64,000 nucleotides of DNA. Origin: W-Chloroflexi-9 sp045863195. Its GTDB lineage: Bacteria; Chloroflexota; Dehalococcoidia; UBA2979. Of the stretch, positions 25,820 to 35,332 are shown in pieces. The notes beneath the pieces were generated by a model. That model was not told where the DNA came from, searched no databases, and was given only the letters and a program-made list of their open reading frames with translations. The position numbers and the translations under genes are program-made. The stretch lies in assembly GCA_045863195.1 (NCBI GenBank), contig BTUI01000003.1, positions 184,045 to 248,044 on the forward strand, given 5' to 3'. Every line of letters begins with the position of its first letter. Positions within the stretch are counted from its first letter, which is position 1.

Positions 25820-27601
25820 ATGAACACTCGTGCCCGGCTGCGCCGCCCCACCGGGGCGGACGCGTCCTCACCCGAGCGTCCTCAGCCCGTCCAGCGGTCG
25901 CTGGCACCGGGCGCCGCTTCGCTGCTCCGGCTCCAGGGGGCCGCCGGCAACCGTGCCGTGCAGCGCCAGGTCCGCGAGGGCCTGGTACAGCGTGGCGGGC
26001 CCGCCGACGACGAGTACACGCCCTACCAGCCGATGCCGGCCGCGCCCGCGTCTCAGCCACCGGGATACGGGCAGTACCAAGTCTCCCCTCACCTCCCGCC
26101 TGCGCCCGCCAGCGACACGAACTACGGTCCGATGCCGTCCGGGCCCGGCGGCGCGGCATCCGCCACCGCGACCGCCACCCCCACGGCGAGCGCGAGCGCG
26201 GCCGCCTCTCCCGGCCCCGGTCCGGCGCGCGACGCGGGCTACGGCCCGATGCCCGCGTCGCCCCTCGGTGCCGCTTCCGCGACGGCCACCGCGACGCCAA
26301 TGCCAGCGCCGAGCGCCTCCGCCTCGCAGCCGCCCGGATATGGCGAGTACCGCGTCTCCCCGCACCTCCCGGCCGGGCCGGGCGGCGACGACTCCTACAC
26401 GGCGTACCAGCCGATGCCCGGACGGCCCTCGGCCGCCGCGCCCGCACCGGACGGGCCGCTGGCACCGGGGCCGGGCCCCGGGCCAGACCGCCCGGCGCCG
26501 CTGAAGTTGCCCGCGAAGTACGCGGACGAGGACAAGAAGTTCGGCTGGCGCGCCTTCTACGGCACCGATCCCGCGACGATGTCGCCCGAGGAGCGCGCCG
26601 CCCGCGAGCGCGCCGCCGCCGGGACGAACGTCATCACGAAATACAACACGGCTGAGGAGACGGCGGCGAACACCCTCACCCCGTCCGCCGGCCCGGACGG
26701 CGCGAAGGCCCTGACCACGGCCACGGGCGAGAAGGCTTCCATGCGGCCGGTGGAGTACGCGATGGGCACCGGCGGCCAGATCGTCGCGAACCTGGGCGGG
26801 CGCAAGTCGAACATGCTGCCGACCGGGCAGAAGCAGACGATCCACCACTCCACCATGATGGCGGGGGCGGACGTGGCGCACGCCGGGCACATCGGCATGC
26901 AGGAGGGCCAGGTCAACTACCTGGACGACGACAGCGGCCACTACCGGCCGACCGAGGCGCACACGTTCGACGCCTTCAACCGCCTCGCCGATTCGGGCGT
27001 CCTCAACCCGAACTCCGCGACCGGGCGCGTCAATCTCGTCGACAAGAAGGGTACGAAGGGCGTCGACCGCGGCGCGTCCGCCTCGGTGCACTTCTCCGGC
27101 TACCAGCAGTCCCAGGGCAACGAGGCCGGCATCCGCAGCAAGGCGGCGATGCTGAACGAACTGCAGCAGAAGGTGCCGCGCTACGAACCCGCCGAGGCGC
27201 CGGCACCCGCACCAGCACCCGCGCCGGACGACGCGCTCGCCTTCGACGACGCGGCGCCGGCCGCCCCCGCTGCCCCGGCACCGGCGCCCGCACCGGCGCC
27301 CGCCGACCCCTCCTACAACGTGTCGCCACACGACCCGAGCGCCACCCCAGTCGCGCCCTCACCCGTCGCCCCGCGGCAGCCGACACCGGTCGCGCCGGCT
27401 GCCCCGGCGATGTCACCCGGCCCGATGGGCCCCGAGTACCAGGTGTCCCCTCACCTGCCCCCGGCCCCGGCGGAGAACCCGGAGTACCAGGTCTCCCCGC
27501 ACCTGCCGCCCGAGGCGGCGGCTGCCGCCGAGGCGGTGCCGCCGGCATCGAACGTCGTCAGCGTGCCGGGCTATGACCCGTACCGCGTCTCGCCGCACTA
27601 A
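25820..27601 (+). CDS. Low-complexity protein with YxVSPH repeats and a toxin-like SGHYxP core domain
   Basis: Protein of 593 residues. The N-terminus carries LLRLQGAAGNRAVQR (35-49), a motif common at the start of contractile-injection-system cargo and other bacterial toxin-like proteins. Pro/Ala-rich linkers (52-230 and 455-593) hold six copies of Y-x-V-S-P-H (residues 86, 177, 499, 540, 556 and 588, the last exactly at the C-terminus), together with YxPMP copies and two nearly identical Ala/Ser/Thr tracts. The only globular part (about 235-450) includes HHSTMMAGADVAHAGHIGM and DDSGHYRPT, a signature seen in uncharacterised secreted/toxin-like proteins. No signal peptide and no injection-system genes are nearby. 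An effector or surface scaffold is a guess. Confidence 0.6.
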   Translation: MNTRARLRRPTGADASSPERPQPVQRSLAPGAASLLRLQGAAGNRAVQRQVREGLVQRGGPADDEYTPYQPMPAAPASQPPGYGQYQVSPHLPPAPASDTNYGPMPSGPGGAASATATATPTASASAAASPGPGPARDAGYGPMPASPLGAASATATATPMPAPSASASQPPGYGEYRVSPHLPAGPGGDDSYTAYQPMPGRPSAAAPAPDGPLAPGPGPGPDRPAPLKLPAKYADEDKKFGWRAFYGTDPATMSPEERAARERAAAGTNVITKYNTAEETAANTLTPSAGPDGAKALTTATGEKASMRPVEYAMGTGGQIVANLGGRKSNMLPTGQKQTIHHSTMMAGADVAHAGHIGMQEGQVNYLDDDSGHYRPTEAHTFDAFNRLADSGVLNPNSATGRVNLVDKKGTKGVDRGASASVHFSGYQQSQGNEAGIRSKAAMLNELQQKVPRYEPAEAPAPAPAPAPDDALAFDDAAPAAPAAPAPAPAPAPADPSYNVSPHDPSATPVAPSPVAPRQPTPVAPAAPAMSPGPMGPEYQVSPHLPPAPAENPEYQVSPHLPPEAAAAAEAVPPASNVVSVPGYDPYRVSPH

Positions 27602-27658
27602 TCTCAACGCCCGCGTGCGGATGCGCGCATCCACGTTCGCCCCTGAAGGGAGCGTCCC

Positions 27659-28141
27659 ATGACGACCAAGGCCGAGGTGATCGAAGCGATCCACAGCGTG
27701 GACGCCCGCCTCGCTGCGCTGCGTAACGAGATCATCGCGAAGGGCGAACAGCCGCTGCTGGAGGGGACCTGGCGCGTCCGCGACGCCCTGAGCCACCTCG
27801 CGGCCCGCGCCAACGGCGTTGCCCGCGTGATGGCGCGCGTGGAGGCGGCGGCGAACCCGGGGGCCGCCCCCGTGACACCGCCGCGCAACGTGGACGAGAT
27901 CAACGCCGGGCAGGTGGAGGAGCGCGCCGGCCGGACCGTGGAGCAGTTGCTCGACGAGATCCGGGACGGCCACGCCGCCGCGATCGCCGCGATCCAGAAG
28001 ATCGAGGACGAGGTGCTGACGCGGATGCTCCCGTTCGGCTTCCGCCCGGGCGAAGCCGCGGTCGCGGAGATGATGGCGATGGGCGGCCCTCGCCACGACC
28101 ACAACCACCTCGACCAGATCGAAGCCGCCGTCAAGGCGTAG
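27659..28141 (+). CDS. DinB/maleylpyruvate isomerase-like four-helix protein
   Basis: All-helical protein of 160 residues. The layout of long helices, an internal conserved RDALSHLAARANGVARV and a final HDHNHLDQIE with His residues in a DinB-like metal-binding arrangement suggests the DinB superfamily, often thiol-dependent transferases or metal enzymes. The ATG at 27659 follows GAAGGGAGCG. It sits 57 nt after the repeat-protein gene and 23 nt before the flavin oxidoreductase, all co-directional. Confidence 0.65.
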   Translation: MTTKAEVIEAIHSVDARLAALRNEIIAKGEQPLLEGTWRVRDALSHLAARANGVARVMARVEAAANPGAAPVTPPRNVDEINAGQVEERAGRTVEQLLDEIRDGHAAAIAAIQKIEDEVLTRMLPFGFRPGEAAVAEMMAMGGPRHDHNHLDQIEAAVKA

Positions 28142-28164
28142 CGCCGCAGCCGACCGGAGCCCGC

Positions 28165-29233
28165 ATGAGCGCCCTCTTCCAGCCGTTCCGCTTGCGCGAG
28201 GTGGAGATGCGGAACCGCATCTTCGTGTCGCCGATGTGCCAGTACTCCGCGACGGATGATGGCTTCCCCACGGACTGGCACCTGGTCCACCTCGGCGCAC
28301 GCGCGACCGGCGGCGCGGGCCTCGTGATGACGGAGGCGACCGCGGTGTCGCCAGAGGGCCGCATCTCGCCGTGGGACCTGGGCGTCTGGAGCGACGCGCA
28401 CGGCGAGGCGTACCGGCGCATCGCCTCGTTCATCGCGTCGCAGGGCGCGGTACCGGCGATGCAACTGGCGCACGCCGGTCGGAAGGCCTCCACGAACCGC
28501 CCGTGGCTCGGCGGCAAGCCGGTCGATGCGGAACCACCACGGGTGGGAGCCGGTCGGCCCCACGGCGATGCCGTACCACGAGGGCTACCCCACCCCGCAC
28601 GAACTGACGACCGACGAGGTCCGCCGCGTCGTGGACGACTTCGCCGCGGCGGCGCAGCGCGCAGCCTCGGCGGGCTTTCGCGCGGTGGAGATCCACGCGG
28701 CACACGGTTACCTGTTGCACGAGTTCCTGTCGCCGCTGACGAACCTGCGGACGGACGAATACGGCGGCACCTTCGAGCGTCGCGCGAGGCTCACGCTGGA
28801 CGTCGCCCGCGCGGTGCGGGAGGCGTTCCCCGCCGACCTGCCGGTGATGGTGCGCGTCTCCGCGTCCGAGTACGTGGAGGGCGGCTGGGAGATCGACCAG
28901 ACGGTCGCCCTCTCGCGGCTGCTGAAGGAGGCCGGCGTCGACCTGATCGACGCCTCCTCCGGCGGGAACCTGCCGCACCAGCAGTTGAAGGCGTACCCGG
29001 GCTACCAGGTGCCGTTCGCGCGGGCGATCCGGGAGCGGGCGCACATCGCGACCGGCGCGGTCGGCCTCATCACCTCGCCGCAGCAGGCGGAAGCGATCGT
29101 CGCGGGCGGCGAGGCGGACGTGGTGCTGCTGGCGCGCGAGATGCTGCGCGACCCGCACTGGCCGCTGCGGGCAGCGCACGCACTGCGAGCGGAGATCGCC
29201 TGGCCCGTGCAGTACGAGCGCGCCCGCTTCTAG
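28165..29233 (+). pseudogene. NADH:flavin oxidoreductase (old yellow enzyme, YqjM-like), frameshifted
   Basis: Two overlapping frames together give one complete old-yellow-enzyme relative of about 356 residues. The first frame (from ATG 28165) carries the FMN-site PMCQYSA and HLGARATGGAGLV, up to GGKPVDA. The second frame resumes at NHHGWEPVGPTAMPYHEG and contains IHAAHGYLLHEFLSP and NLRTDEYGG. The join needs one extra base to be skipped at about 28524-28534. Either the gene is freshly broken or the assembly has a one-base error. Everything else is intact, so an error is plausible. The enzyme would reduce activated alkenes. Confidence 0.8.
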
Positions 29234-29257
29234 TTCCGTTACCGAACCGATAGTTAC

Positions 29258-29279
29258 AGCCCCGCCCGCTGGCGGGGCT
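29258..29279 (+). terminator. Intrinsic terminator after flavin oxidoreductase gene
   Basis: Perfect 9-bp stem (AGCCCCGCC with GGCGGGGCT) and CGCT tetraloop 24 nt after the stop codon. The downstream T-run is poor. Confidence 0.6.
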
Positions 29280-29419
29280 ATGCGGGTTCGTTATCATGCG
29301 CGCGCTGCGCGGAATCCCGCCCCGGCGAGACCCCCGCGCCGCCCTCGCCGCGCCGGGGAGCGCGCGGCAAACGACGCCGCCCCACTGGTGCGAGCGGCGC
29401 GGAGTGCAAAGGGGGCTAC

Positions 29420-30358
29420 ATGGGAGCACTGGACGGCAAGGTCATCATGGTGACGGGCGGTGGCCGCGGCATTGGCCGTGCGGTCGCACGCCTCGCCGCC
29501 TCGGAGGGCGCGTCGGTCGTCATCGTCGATAACGGCTGCGAGGTGGACGGCAGCGGGGCGAACCCCGCGATCGCCCAGGCGGTCGCGGACGAGATCACGA
29601 AGGCCGGCGGCAAGGCGACCGCGGCACCGGTCGACATCAGCACCATGGCCGGCGCAGAGCAGGCGATGCGCGCCGCGCTCGACGGCTACGGGCGCATCGA
29701 CGGCCTCGTCACCGCGGCCGGCGTGCGCCGTGACACCCCGATCTGGGAGATGACCGAGGACGACTGGGACTCGGTGGTGAACGGGAACGCGAAGACCGCG
29801 TTCACGGTCACCAAGCTCGCCTCCATCGCCATGCGCCAGCAGCGCACCGGGCGCATTGTCATGCTCACCTCGGACGCCGGGCTGGGCGCGGTGGGTGCAT
29901 CGAACTACGCCGCCGCCTCGGAGGGCGTCGTGGGCCTCAGCCGCACGGTCGCGCGCGACCTGGGCCGGTACGGCGTGACCTGCAACGCGATCTCGCCGCT
30001 GGCGCGCACGCGCCTCGCGGGGGGCTACTCGGAGGAGATCCGGCCGCCGGCGGGCGTGCTGTCCGCGGAGGAGATGGCGCGGATCGCGACGCCGTTCCCC
30101 ACGCGACAGTGGGAGGAGAGCAAGCACCCGGACGACCCGGACAGCGTGGCGCCAATGGTGTGCTTCCTGCTGACGGACGCGGCCCAGGATGTGAACGGCC
30201 AGCTGTTCGGCGTGCGAGGCGGGGAGATCTACCTCTACTCGTACCCCTCGATCGACCGGCAGATCCTCTCGTTCGGCCGTCGGTTCACGATGGACGAGAT
30301 GGACGAGCAGATGCCGCGCACCATCGCGAACGGCGTCACCAGCCCGCTGCGCCGCTAA
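29420..30358 (+). CDS. Short-chain dehydrogenase/reductase lacking the catalytic Lys
   Basis: Rossmann-fold SDR of 312 residues. The cofactor motif TGGGRGIG (12-19) and Asp37 after strand 2 suggest NAD preference. Ser151 and Tyr163 are in place, but the YxxxK lysine is Ser167 (YAAAS where YxxxK is expected), which should impair proton relay. The C-terminal 60-residue extension (LYSYPSIDRQILSFGRRFTMDEMDEQMP) is shared in style with the next SDR. AAAGGGGG precedes the ATG. It is 25 nt upstream of a second, intact SDR, so the pair may form a heteromer with one catalytic partner. Confidence 0.88.
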   Translation: MGALDGKVIMVTGGGRGIGRAVARLAASEGASVVIVDNGCEVDGSGANPAIAQAVADEITKAGGKATAAPVDISTMAGAEQAMRAALDGYGRIDGLVTAAGVRRDTPIWEMTEDDWDSVVNGNAKTAFTVTKLASIAMRQQRTGRIVMLTSDAGLGAVGASNYAAASEGVVGLSRTVARDLGRYGVTCNAISPLARTRLAGGYSEEIRPPAGVLSAEEMARIATPFPTRQWEESKHPDDPDSVAPMVCFLLTDAAQDVNGQLFGVRGGEIYLYSYPSIDRQILSFGRRFTMDEMDEQMPRTIANGVTSPLRR

Positions 30359-30383
30359 CGGCACGCACCGACAGGAGACTCTG

Positions 30384-31343
30384 ATGGGTGATCGACTGAA
30401 GGGGCGCGTCGCGATCGTGACCGGTGCGGCGCGCGGTATCGGACGGGGCGTCGCGCTCCAGATGGCGGAAGAAGGCGCGGCGGTGGTCGTCGCCGACTTC
30501 GGCGGCAACCTGGACGGCTCCGGCTCCGACAAGGGGCCGAGCGACCAGGTGGTCCAGGAGATCCGCGCGATGGGCGGACGGGCGATCGCGCACTACGGCG
30601 ACGTCTCCAAGTTCGCCGATATGAAGGACCTCGTGGACACCACGATGAAGGAGTTCGGCCGCGTGGACGCGCTCTGCCACGTGGCGGGCATCCTCCGCGA
30701 CCGCATGGTCTTCAACATGACCGAGGAAGAGTGGGACGCCGTGTTGAACGTGCACCTGAAGGGTGCGTTCAACACGGTGCGGAACGTCCTGCCGCCGATG
30801 CTGAAGCAGCAATACGGGCGCATCCTCCTCTTCTCCTCCGGGTCAGGCCTCGGCTCCACGGGCCAGGCGAACTACTCGGCGGCGAAGGAGGGCATGGTCG
30901 GCTTCGCGCGGGCGCTCTCCCGCGAGGTGGGCCCGTACGGCATCGCCGTGAACGCGGTGTACCCGGGCGGCAACACGCGCATGACGCAGTCCGTCCCGGC
31001 GGCGGCGGCGCAGATCCGTGCGGCGGCCGGCATCCTGCGGCAGGGCCGCCCCGTGGCCGCCCAGGCCGCGCCGGCCCCGGACGGGCCGTCGCCGCGCGAC
31101 CCGGAGAACAACGCGCCGACGGTGACGTGGCTCTGCACCGAGGCCGGTGGCGCGGTCAGCGGCCACGTGATCGGCACCTCCGGGTGGCAGGCGTCCCGCT
31201 ACAGCCCGCGCCAGGTGGTGAAGAGCATCCACCAGCCGCGCTTCTGGACGATCGACGAACTGTCCCGGGCCGTGCCCGGCCAGTTGCTGGACGGCGTCCC
31301 GAACCCGGCGCCGCGGCTCCAGCCGAAGGAGGGCGAGTCCTAG
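30384..31343 (+). CDS. Short-chain dehydrogenase/reductase (17-beta-HSD4/hydroxyacyl-CoA type)
   Basis: SDR of 319 residues with TGAARGIG (13-20), Asp38 for NAD, Ser152, Tyr164 and Lys168 (YSAAK), all canonical. The insertion FGGNLDGSGSDKGPSDQVVQEI is typical of multifunctional beta-oxidation 3-hydroxyacyl-CoA dehydrogenases. It probably oxidises a 3-hydroxyacyl-CoA or a steroid-like alcohol. AGGAG precedes the ATG. It is second in an operon with the preceding SDR and is closed by a 12-bp hairpin. Confidence 0.9.
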   Translation: MGDRLKGRVAIVTGAARGIGRGVALQMAEEGAAVVVADFGGNLDGSGSDKGPSDQVVQEIRAMGGRAIAHYGDVSKFADMKDLVDTTMKEFGRVDALCHVAGILRDRMVFNMTEEEWDAVLNVHLKGAFNTVRNVLPPMLKQQYGRILLFSSGSGLGSTGQANYSAAKEGMVGFARALSREVGPYGIAVNAVYPGGNTRMTQSVPAAAAQIRAAAGILRQGRPVAAQAAPAPDGPSPRDPENNAPTVTWLCTEAGGAVSGHVIGTSGWQASRYSPRQVVKSIHQPRFWTIDELSRAVPGQLLDGVPNPAPRLQPKEGES

Positions 31344-31373
31344 CGACCCGCCCGAGGCGTACCGCCTGCAACG

Positions 31374-31401
31374 ACAGCGCCGCCCGAATGGGCGGCGCTG
31401 T
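31374..31401. terminator. Strong bidirectional terminator
   Basis: Perfect 12-bp stem (ACAGCGCCGCCC with GGGCGGCGCTGT) and GAAT tetraloop between the SDR gene and the convergent glycerol kinase gene. Confidence 0.85.
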
Positions 31402-31404
31402 CCG

Positions 31405-32904
31405 TTATCCCGTCGCCCAGCCCCGAGCGCGCTCCACGGCCCGACGCCACCCGGCCTGCAGCGCGTCGCGCTGCTCCGCAGGCATCCGCGGCTCGAATAC
31501 CTGCACGTCGCCGGCGGTCACCGCCACGAACTCCTCGACGCCTCCCCAGACGCCCGAGGCGATCCCGGCCAGCCCGGCCGCGCCCAGCGCGGTGACCTCC
31601 AGGCCTCCGGGCCGGTGGACGGGGATACCGAGGAGGTCCGCCTGGAACTGCATCAGGAAGTCGTTCCGACAGGCGCCGCCGTCGACCCGCAACTCCTCGA
31701 GCGGGTGCCCGGCGTCGGTGGCGAAGCAATCGACGAGGTCGCGCACCTGGTAGGCGATCGCCTCCAGCGTGGCGCGGACGATCTGCGCGCGTCCCGAGCC
31801 GCGCGTCAGCCCGACGATCGTCCCGCGCGCCGCCTCATCCCAGTACGGCGCGCCGAGGCCGGTGAACGCCGGCACCAGGTAGACGCCGCCGGCATCCGGT
31901 ACCGACCGCGCGATCGCCTCCGTCTCCGCGGCGGAGGCGATCAACCCCAGGCCGTCCCGGAGCCACTGCACCGCCGCGCCGGCCACGAACACGCTCCCCT
32001 CCAGCGCGTACGCAGGCGCCTCCCCGGCGGTACGCGCCGCAACGGTCGTGAGCAGGCCGGCGTCGCTCGCGCGCGGCGTGCTGCCCGTGTGGGTGAGCAT
32101 GAAGCAGCCGGTGCCGTAGGTGTTCTTCGCGCCGCCGGCGGAGACGCGGCCCTGCCCGAACAGCGCCGCCTGCTGGTCCCCGGCCACGCCGCGGATCGGG
32201 ATCGGCAGACCGAACCACTCCTCATCCGCCTCGCCGAAGTCCCCGGCGGAGGCGCGTACCTCCGGCAGCATGGCGCGGGGGATGCCGAGAGCCGCGAGCA
32301 GGTCGTCGTCCCAGCAGTGACGGTGGATGTCGTAGAGCATCGTGCGGGAGGCGTTCGTCTCGTCGGTGGCGTGGACGCGCCCGCGCGTGAGTCGGTGGAG
32401 GAGCCACGTGTCGACCGTGCCGAACGCGAGTTCGCCCCGCTCCGCTCGCCCCTGCCCGTCCTCGACCGCGTCGAGGATGAAGCGCACCTTCGTCGCGGAG
32501 AAGTAAGCATCGATGCGCAGGCCGGTGCGATCGTGCACGAGCGGATCGAACCCCCTCGCGCGGAGGTCATCGCAGATCGCGACGGTCTGGCGGGACTGCC
32601 AGACGATCGCCGGGTAGACCGGCGCGCCGGTCGCGCGGTCCCAGACGAGCGCGGTCTCGCGCTGGTTGGTGATGCCAATCGCCGTCACCTCGGACGGGGC
32701 GACGCCGTGCGAGCGCAGCACGCCCCGGGCCGCCTCCAGCTGGCTCGCCCAGATCGCGGCGGGGTCGTGCTCCACCCAGCCGGGACGCGGGAACAACTGC
32801 GGAAACTCGCGCTGGTCGACCGCGACCGCGCGCCCGGCCGCATCGAACAGGATCGCGCGCGAGGTCGTGGTGCCCTGGTCCAGCGCGAGCAGGTAGCGCG
32901 GCAC
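31405..32904 (-). CDS. glpK: Glycerol kinase
   Basis: FGGY-family kinase of 499 residues that phosphorylates glycerol to sn-glycerol-3-phosphate. Signatures are LALDQGTTTSRAILFD (phosphate 1 loop), GITNQRET, VWQSRQT, VDTWLLHRLT, TNASRTMLYD, GVAGDQQAALFGQ and the FGGY-like GGACRNDFLMQFQADLL. Length matches GlpK. I chose the GTG at 32904, which gives the classical PRYLLALDQGT N-terminus 2 nt after the hydrolase stop. A GTG at 32928 is also possible. The upstream monoacylglycerol-lipase-like gene would supply glycerol. Confidence 0.93.
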   Translation of the reverse strand: MPRYLLALDQGTTTSRAILFDAAGRAVAVDQREFPQLFPRPGWVEHDPAAIWASQLEAARGVLRSHGVAPSEVTAIGITNQRETALVWDRATGAPVYPAIVWQSRQTVAICDDLRARGFDPLVHDRTGLRIDAYFSATKVRFILDAVEDGQGRAERGELAFGTVDTWLLHRLTRGRVHATDETNASRTMLYDIHRHCWDDDLLAALGIPRAMLPEVRASAGDFGEADEEWFGLPIPIRGVAGDQQAALFGQGRVSAGGAKNTYGTGCFMLTHTGSTPRASDAGLLTTVAARTAGEAPAYALEGSVFVAGAAVQWLRDGLGLIASAAETEAIARSVPDAGGVYLVPAFTGLGAPYWDEAARGTIVGLTRGSGRAQIVRATLEAIAYQVRDLVDCFATDAGHPLEELRVDGGACRNDFLMQFQADLLGIPVHRPGGLEVTALGAAGLAGIASGVWGGVEEFVAVTAGDVQVFEPRMPAEQRDALQAGWRRAVERARGWATG

Positions 32905-32906
32905 GG

Positions 32907-33686
32907 CTACAGGTGAGCGGTGAGCCACGCATCCAGGTCGGCCAGGACCTGGGGATGCTCCGGCTCGTTGAAGATCTCGTGCAGGAGGTCCGGGTACAGC
33001 CGCAGCGTCTTGTCGGGCGAACTCACCGCCTCGTACAGCGCGCGGCTGCGCGGCCCATCGCCCAGCGGCGAGGAGCCGCCGGCCATCACGAGGATCGGCA
33101 GGCGGATTGCGGGCACCTCGCGCGGGAGTCGGTCGCGCAGCGCGACCATCGCGGAGCGGTCCGGCGGCGGACCGAGGTAGACGAGCGGGTCGTTCCGGTA
33201 CGCCTCCGCCACCTTCGGGTCGCGGCTGAGCGTGTCCGCAAGTTCCAGGTTCGCCGGCCGCACCGGGGCGTCCGGCGTGTTGATGCCACCGCCCGACAAC
33301 ACCAGGCCGTCGAGTTCGTGCTGGTACTGGAGCGCGTACGCCGTCGCGATGCTCGCTCCCATGCTGTGGCCGACGAGGAACAGCGGCCCCTCCGGGTGTC
33401 CGCGCCGCACGAGGTCGTGGAACGTCTTGAGGTCGTCCACGTACTCCTGCACGTCGTTCACGGCGACCCGGGCCCCCTCGGACTTGCCGTGGCCACGGTG
33501 GTCGAGCGCGTAGATCGCGTAGCCCCGCGGCACGAAGTAGTCGACGACGTTGGCGTAGCGGCCGCTGTGCTCGGCGTAGCCGTGGGCGAGGAGGAGGACG
33601 GCGCGCGGGGCACCCTCGGGGAGCCAGCGCTGCCAGTAGAGCGTCAGGCCGCCGACGCCGGTGAACGTGCTCTCGGAGTGCTGCAT
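32907..33686 (-). CDS. Alpha/beta hydrolase, monoacylglycerol lipase-like
   Basis: Serine hydrolase of 259 residues (Hydrolase_4/lysophospholipase group). HGYAEHSGRY (35-43) and DHRGHGKSEG (62-71) are hallmarks of monoacylglycerol lipases. The nucleophile elbow is GHSMG with Ser108, the acid is likely in the SPLGD loop and the His is in DLLHEIFNE. It would release fatty acid and glycerol. The gene is directly followed by glycerol kinase (2-nt gap), which strongly supports a glycerolipid breakdown unit. The start at 33686 is chosen over an upstream in-frame start. Confidence 0.85.
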   Translation of the reverse strand: MQHSESTFTGVGGLTLYWQRWLPEGAPRAVLLLAHGYAEHSGRYANVVDYFVPRGYAIYALDHRGHGKSEGARVAVNDVQEYVDDLKTFHDLVRRGHPEGPLFLVGHSMGASIATAYALQYQHELDGLVLSGGGINTPDAPVRPANLELADTLSRDPKVAEAYRNDPLVYLGPPPDRSAMVALRDRLPREVPAIRLPILVMAGGSSPLGDGPRSRALYEAVSSPDKTLRLYPDLLHEIFNEPEHPQVLADLDAWLTAHL

Positions 33687-33740
33687 CCCGGACGCCCCTC
33701 TCGTACGAGGGCGCATGCTACGCGACACGCGCCGGGGGCG

Positions 33741-34475
33741 TCACCGCGTGGGCGGCTCGGAGGGGACATCGACCTCGAGGGGCGCATCCGCGGGCCGGCG
33801 GCCCGTGACGATGAACCAGACGAGGGGGAGGCCGGCGAGCGCGAGCAGGGCGACGCCGATGACGATGGCGCGCCGCAGGTCGGTCGCGAGCGCATCGCCC
33901 ACCGCCACCACGCCAAAGATCGGAATGATCATCCCGGCGAACGTCGCGAGGGCGAACTGCGACCAGCGCATGGACGTCAGCCCGGCGCCGTAACTCACCC
34001 AGTCGAACTGGAACGCGGGGAGCAGGCGCATGAAGAAGATCGCCCACGCCCCCGACCGGGAAGCGACGCGGTCGATCTTGTCGAGTTGCTCGGTCGGCAC
34101 CCATCGCTCGACCCACGGGCGGCCGAAGCGCCGGGCGAGGGCGAACGCGGCGACCGCGCCGATCATCGAGCCGATCACGGAGTAGACCGTGCCCCACCAG
34201 ATGCCGAACGCGAGCCCGGCGGCGATGCCGAGGGGGATCGAGGGGATTGGCGAGAACACCACCCCGGCGGCCACCAGGCCGACATATGCGACTGGCCCGG
34301 CGGCGCCGAGGCCCTGGATCCAGTCGCGGACACCCTCCGGCGTCAGGTCGACCCAGCGCCCCACCAGGCGGTCGATCGCCAGCGACAGGAGCAGGCTCGC
34401 CAGCGTGACCAGCACGATGATGTAGACCCCGCGACGGCTGAGGCGGGGCAGGTCGGAGAGGCTCGGTCGGGGCAC
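33741..34475 (-). CDS. TVP38/TMEM64 (DedA-superfamily) membrane protein
   Basis: Membrane protein of 244 residues with the SNARE-associated/VTT domain. An N-terminal helix (VYIIVLVTLASLLLSLAI) is followed by PIPSIPLGIAAGLAFG, GSMIGAVAAFALARRFGRPWVERW and the signature FMRLLPAFQFDWVSYGAGL. The family is tied to lipid scrambling or membrane homeostasis. The start is GTG at 34475 with GAGGA upstream; the open frame runs much further but overlaps the ABC ATPase gene out of frame. It ends 54 nt before the lipase gene. Confidence 0.85.
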   Translation of the reverse strand: MPRPSLSDLPRLSRRGVYIIVLVTLASLLLSLAIDRLVGRWVDLTPEGVRDWIQGLGAAGPVAYVGLVAAGVVFSPIPSIPLGIAAGLAFGIWWGTVYSVIGSMIGAVAAFALARRFGRPWVERWVPTEQLDKIDRVASRSGAWAIFFMRLLPAFQFDWVSYGAGLTSMRWSQFALATFAGMIIPIFGVVAVGDALATDLRRAIVIGVALLALAGLPLVWFIVTGRRPADAPLEVDVPSEPPTR

Positions 34476-34555
34476 GGACGATCCTCGCTGGACGCCTGGT
34501 GGGCGCGACGATCCGAGGATATCGGACGCCCCCGGCGGCGTCCCGGCGGGCGGCG

Positions 34556-35328
<773 letters not shown>

Positions 35329-35332
<4 letters not shown>

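Noticed and set aside
25820..27601. Contractile injection system cargo locus
   Set aside because: Only the cargo-like N-terminal motif is seen. No sheath, tube, baseplate or AAA ATPase genes lie within the window.
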